Source: Clostridia bacterium (GTDB lineage: Bacteria; Bacillota; Clostridia; Oscillospirales; Acutalibacteraceae). Taken from it: a DNA stretch of 5,795 nt. This document shows, one piece after another, positions 5,767 through 5,795 of this stretch (position 1 is its first letter; every line of letters starts with the position of its first letter). The position numbers and the translations under genes are program-made. The notes below the pieces were generated by a model. The model was not told where the DNA came from. It made no database searches and worked only from the letters and a program-made list of their open reading frames with translations. The stretch spans positions 1-5,795 of the forward strand of contig CAAFXQ010000327.1 of assembly GCA_900767015.1 (NCBI GenBank). Reading direction: 5' to 3'.

Positions 5767-5795
5767 AGATCGGAAGAGCACACGTCTGAACTCCA
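5767..5795. other. Illumina TruSeq adapter contamination at the contig end
   Basis: The last 29 bases begin AGATCGGAAGAGCACACGTC and continue exactly as the TruSeq Read 1 adapter. They are sequencing artefact, not genome. Read on the minus strand they encode the familiar spurious start M-C-S-S-D-L. Genomic sequence ends at about 5766. Confidence 0.98.

Noticed and set aside
5767..5783. ATG start giving a complete 148-residue protein beginning M-C-S-S-D-L
   Set aside because: These codons lie within the sequencing adapter; the gene is truncated at its 5' end.

Overview
The window looks like a short, complete metagenomic or draft contig from an anaerobic Firmicute, most likely an Oscillospiraceae/Ruminococcaceae-type Clostridia. 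The basis is strong AGGAGG-type ribosome binding sites, sigma-A type promoters, intrinsic terminators, and a large secreted subtilisin fused to beta-helix repeats. The taxon is inferred from style and was not tested. All recognisable genes are on the minus strand, so the contig reads from its right end to its left end. The right-most 29 bases (5767-5795) are not biological: they match the Illumina TruSeq adapter, so the contig ends in untrimmed adapter.

Layout in the direction of transcription (right to left): (1) 5337-5766, the 3' end of a gene cut by the contig end, possibly the C-terminal domain of a serine hydrolase, followed by a hairpin terminator; (2) 4508-5257, a complete membrane protein of the YhhN/TMEM86 (lysoplasmalogenase-like) family with its own terminator; (3) 4242-4318, a tRNA-Pro with anticodon GGG, a near-consensus promoter and a terminator directly after the CCA; (4) 4114-4185, a tRNA-derived, non-functional palindromic element that repeats the 3' end of a tRNA including CCA, again followed by a terminator; (5) about 3790-4065, a leader region with a candidate promoter and one possible 25-residue small ORF; (6) 1-3791, a very large secreted S8 (subtilisin-like) protease, open to the left edge, so its C-terminus is missing.

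The dominant gene encodes at least 1263 residues in the order: signal peptide, long acidic pro-region with an I9-like inhibitor segment, S8 catalytic domain with all four key residues (D308, H341, N427, S491), an Ig-like beta-sandwich, then two tandem GLUG/beta-helix modules. This suggests a cell-surface or extracellular protease whose C-terminal half binds or spaces it from a polymer or the wall. No operon logic links the genes: terminators separate the transcription units, and the tRNA sits as an independent unit between the membrane protein and the protease.

Nothing here amounts to a proven new system. The most unusual items are the tRNA-derived palindrome beside an intact tRNA and the multidomain protease architecture.
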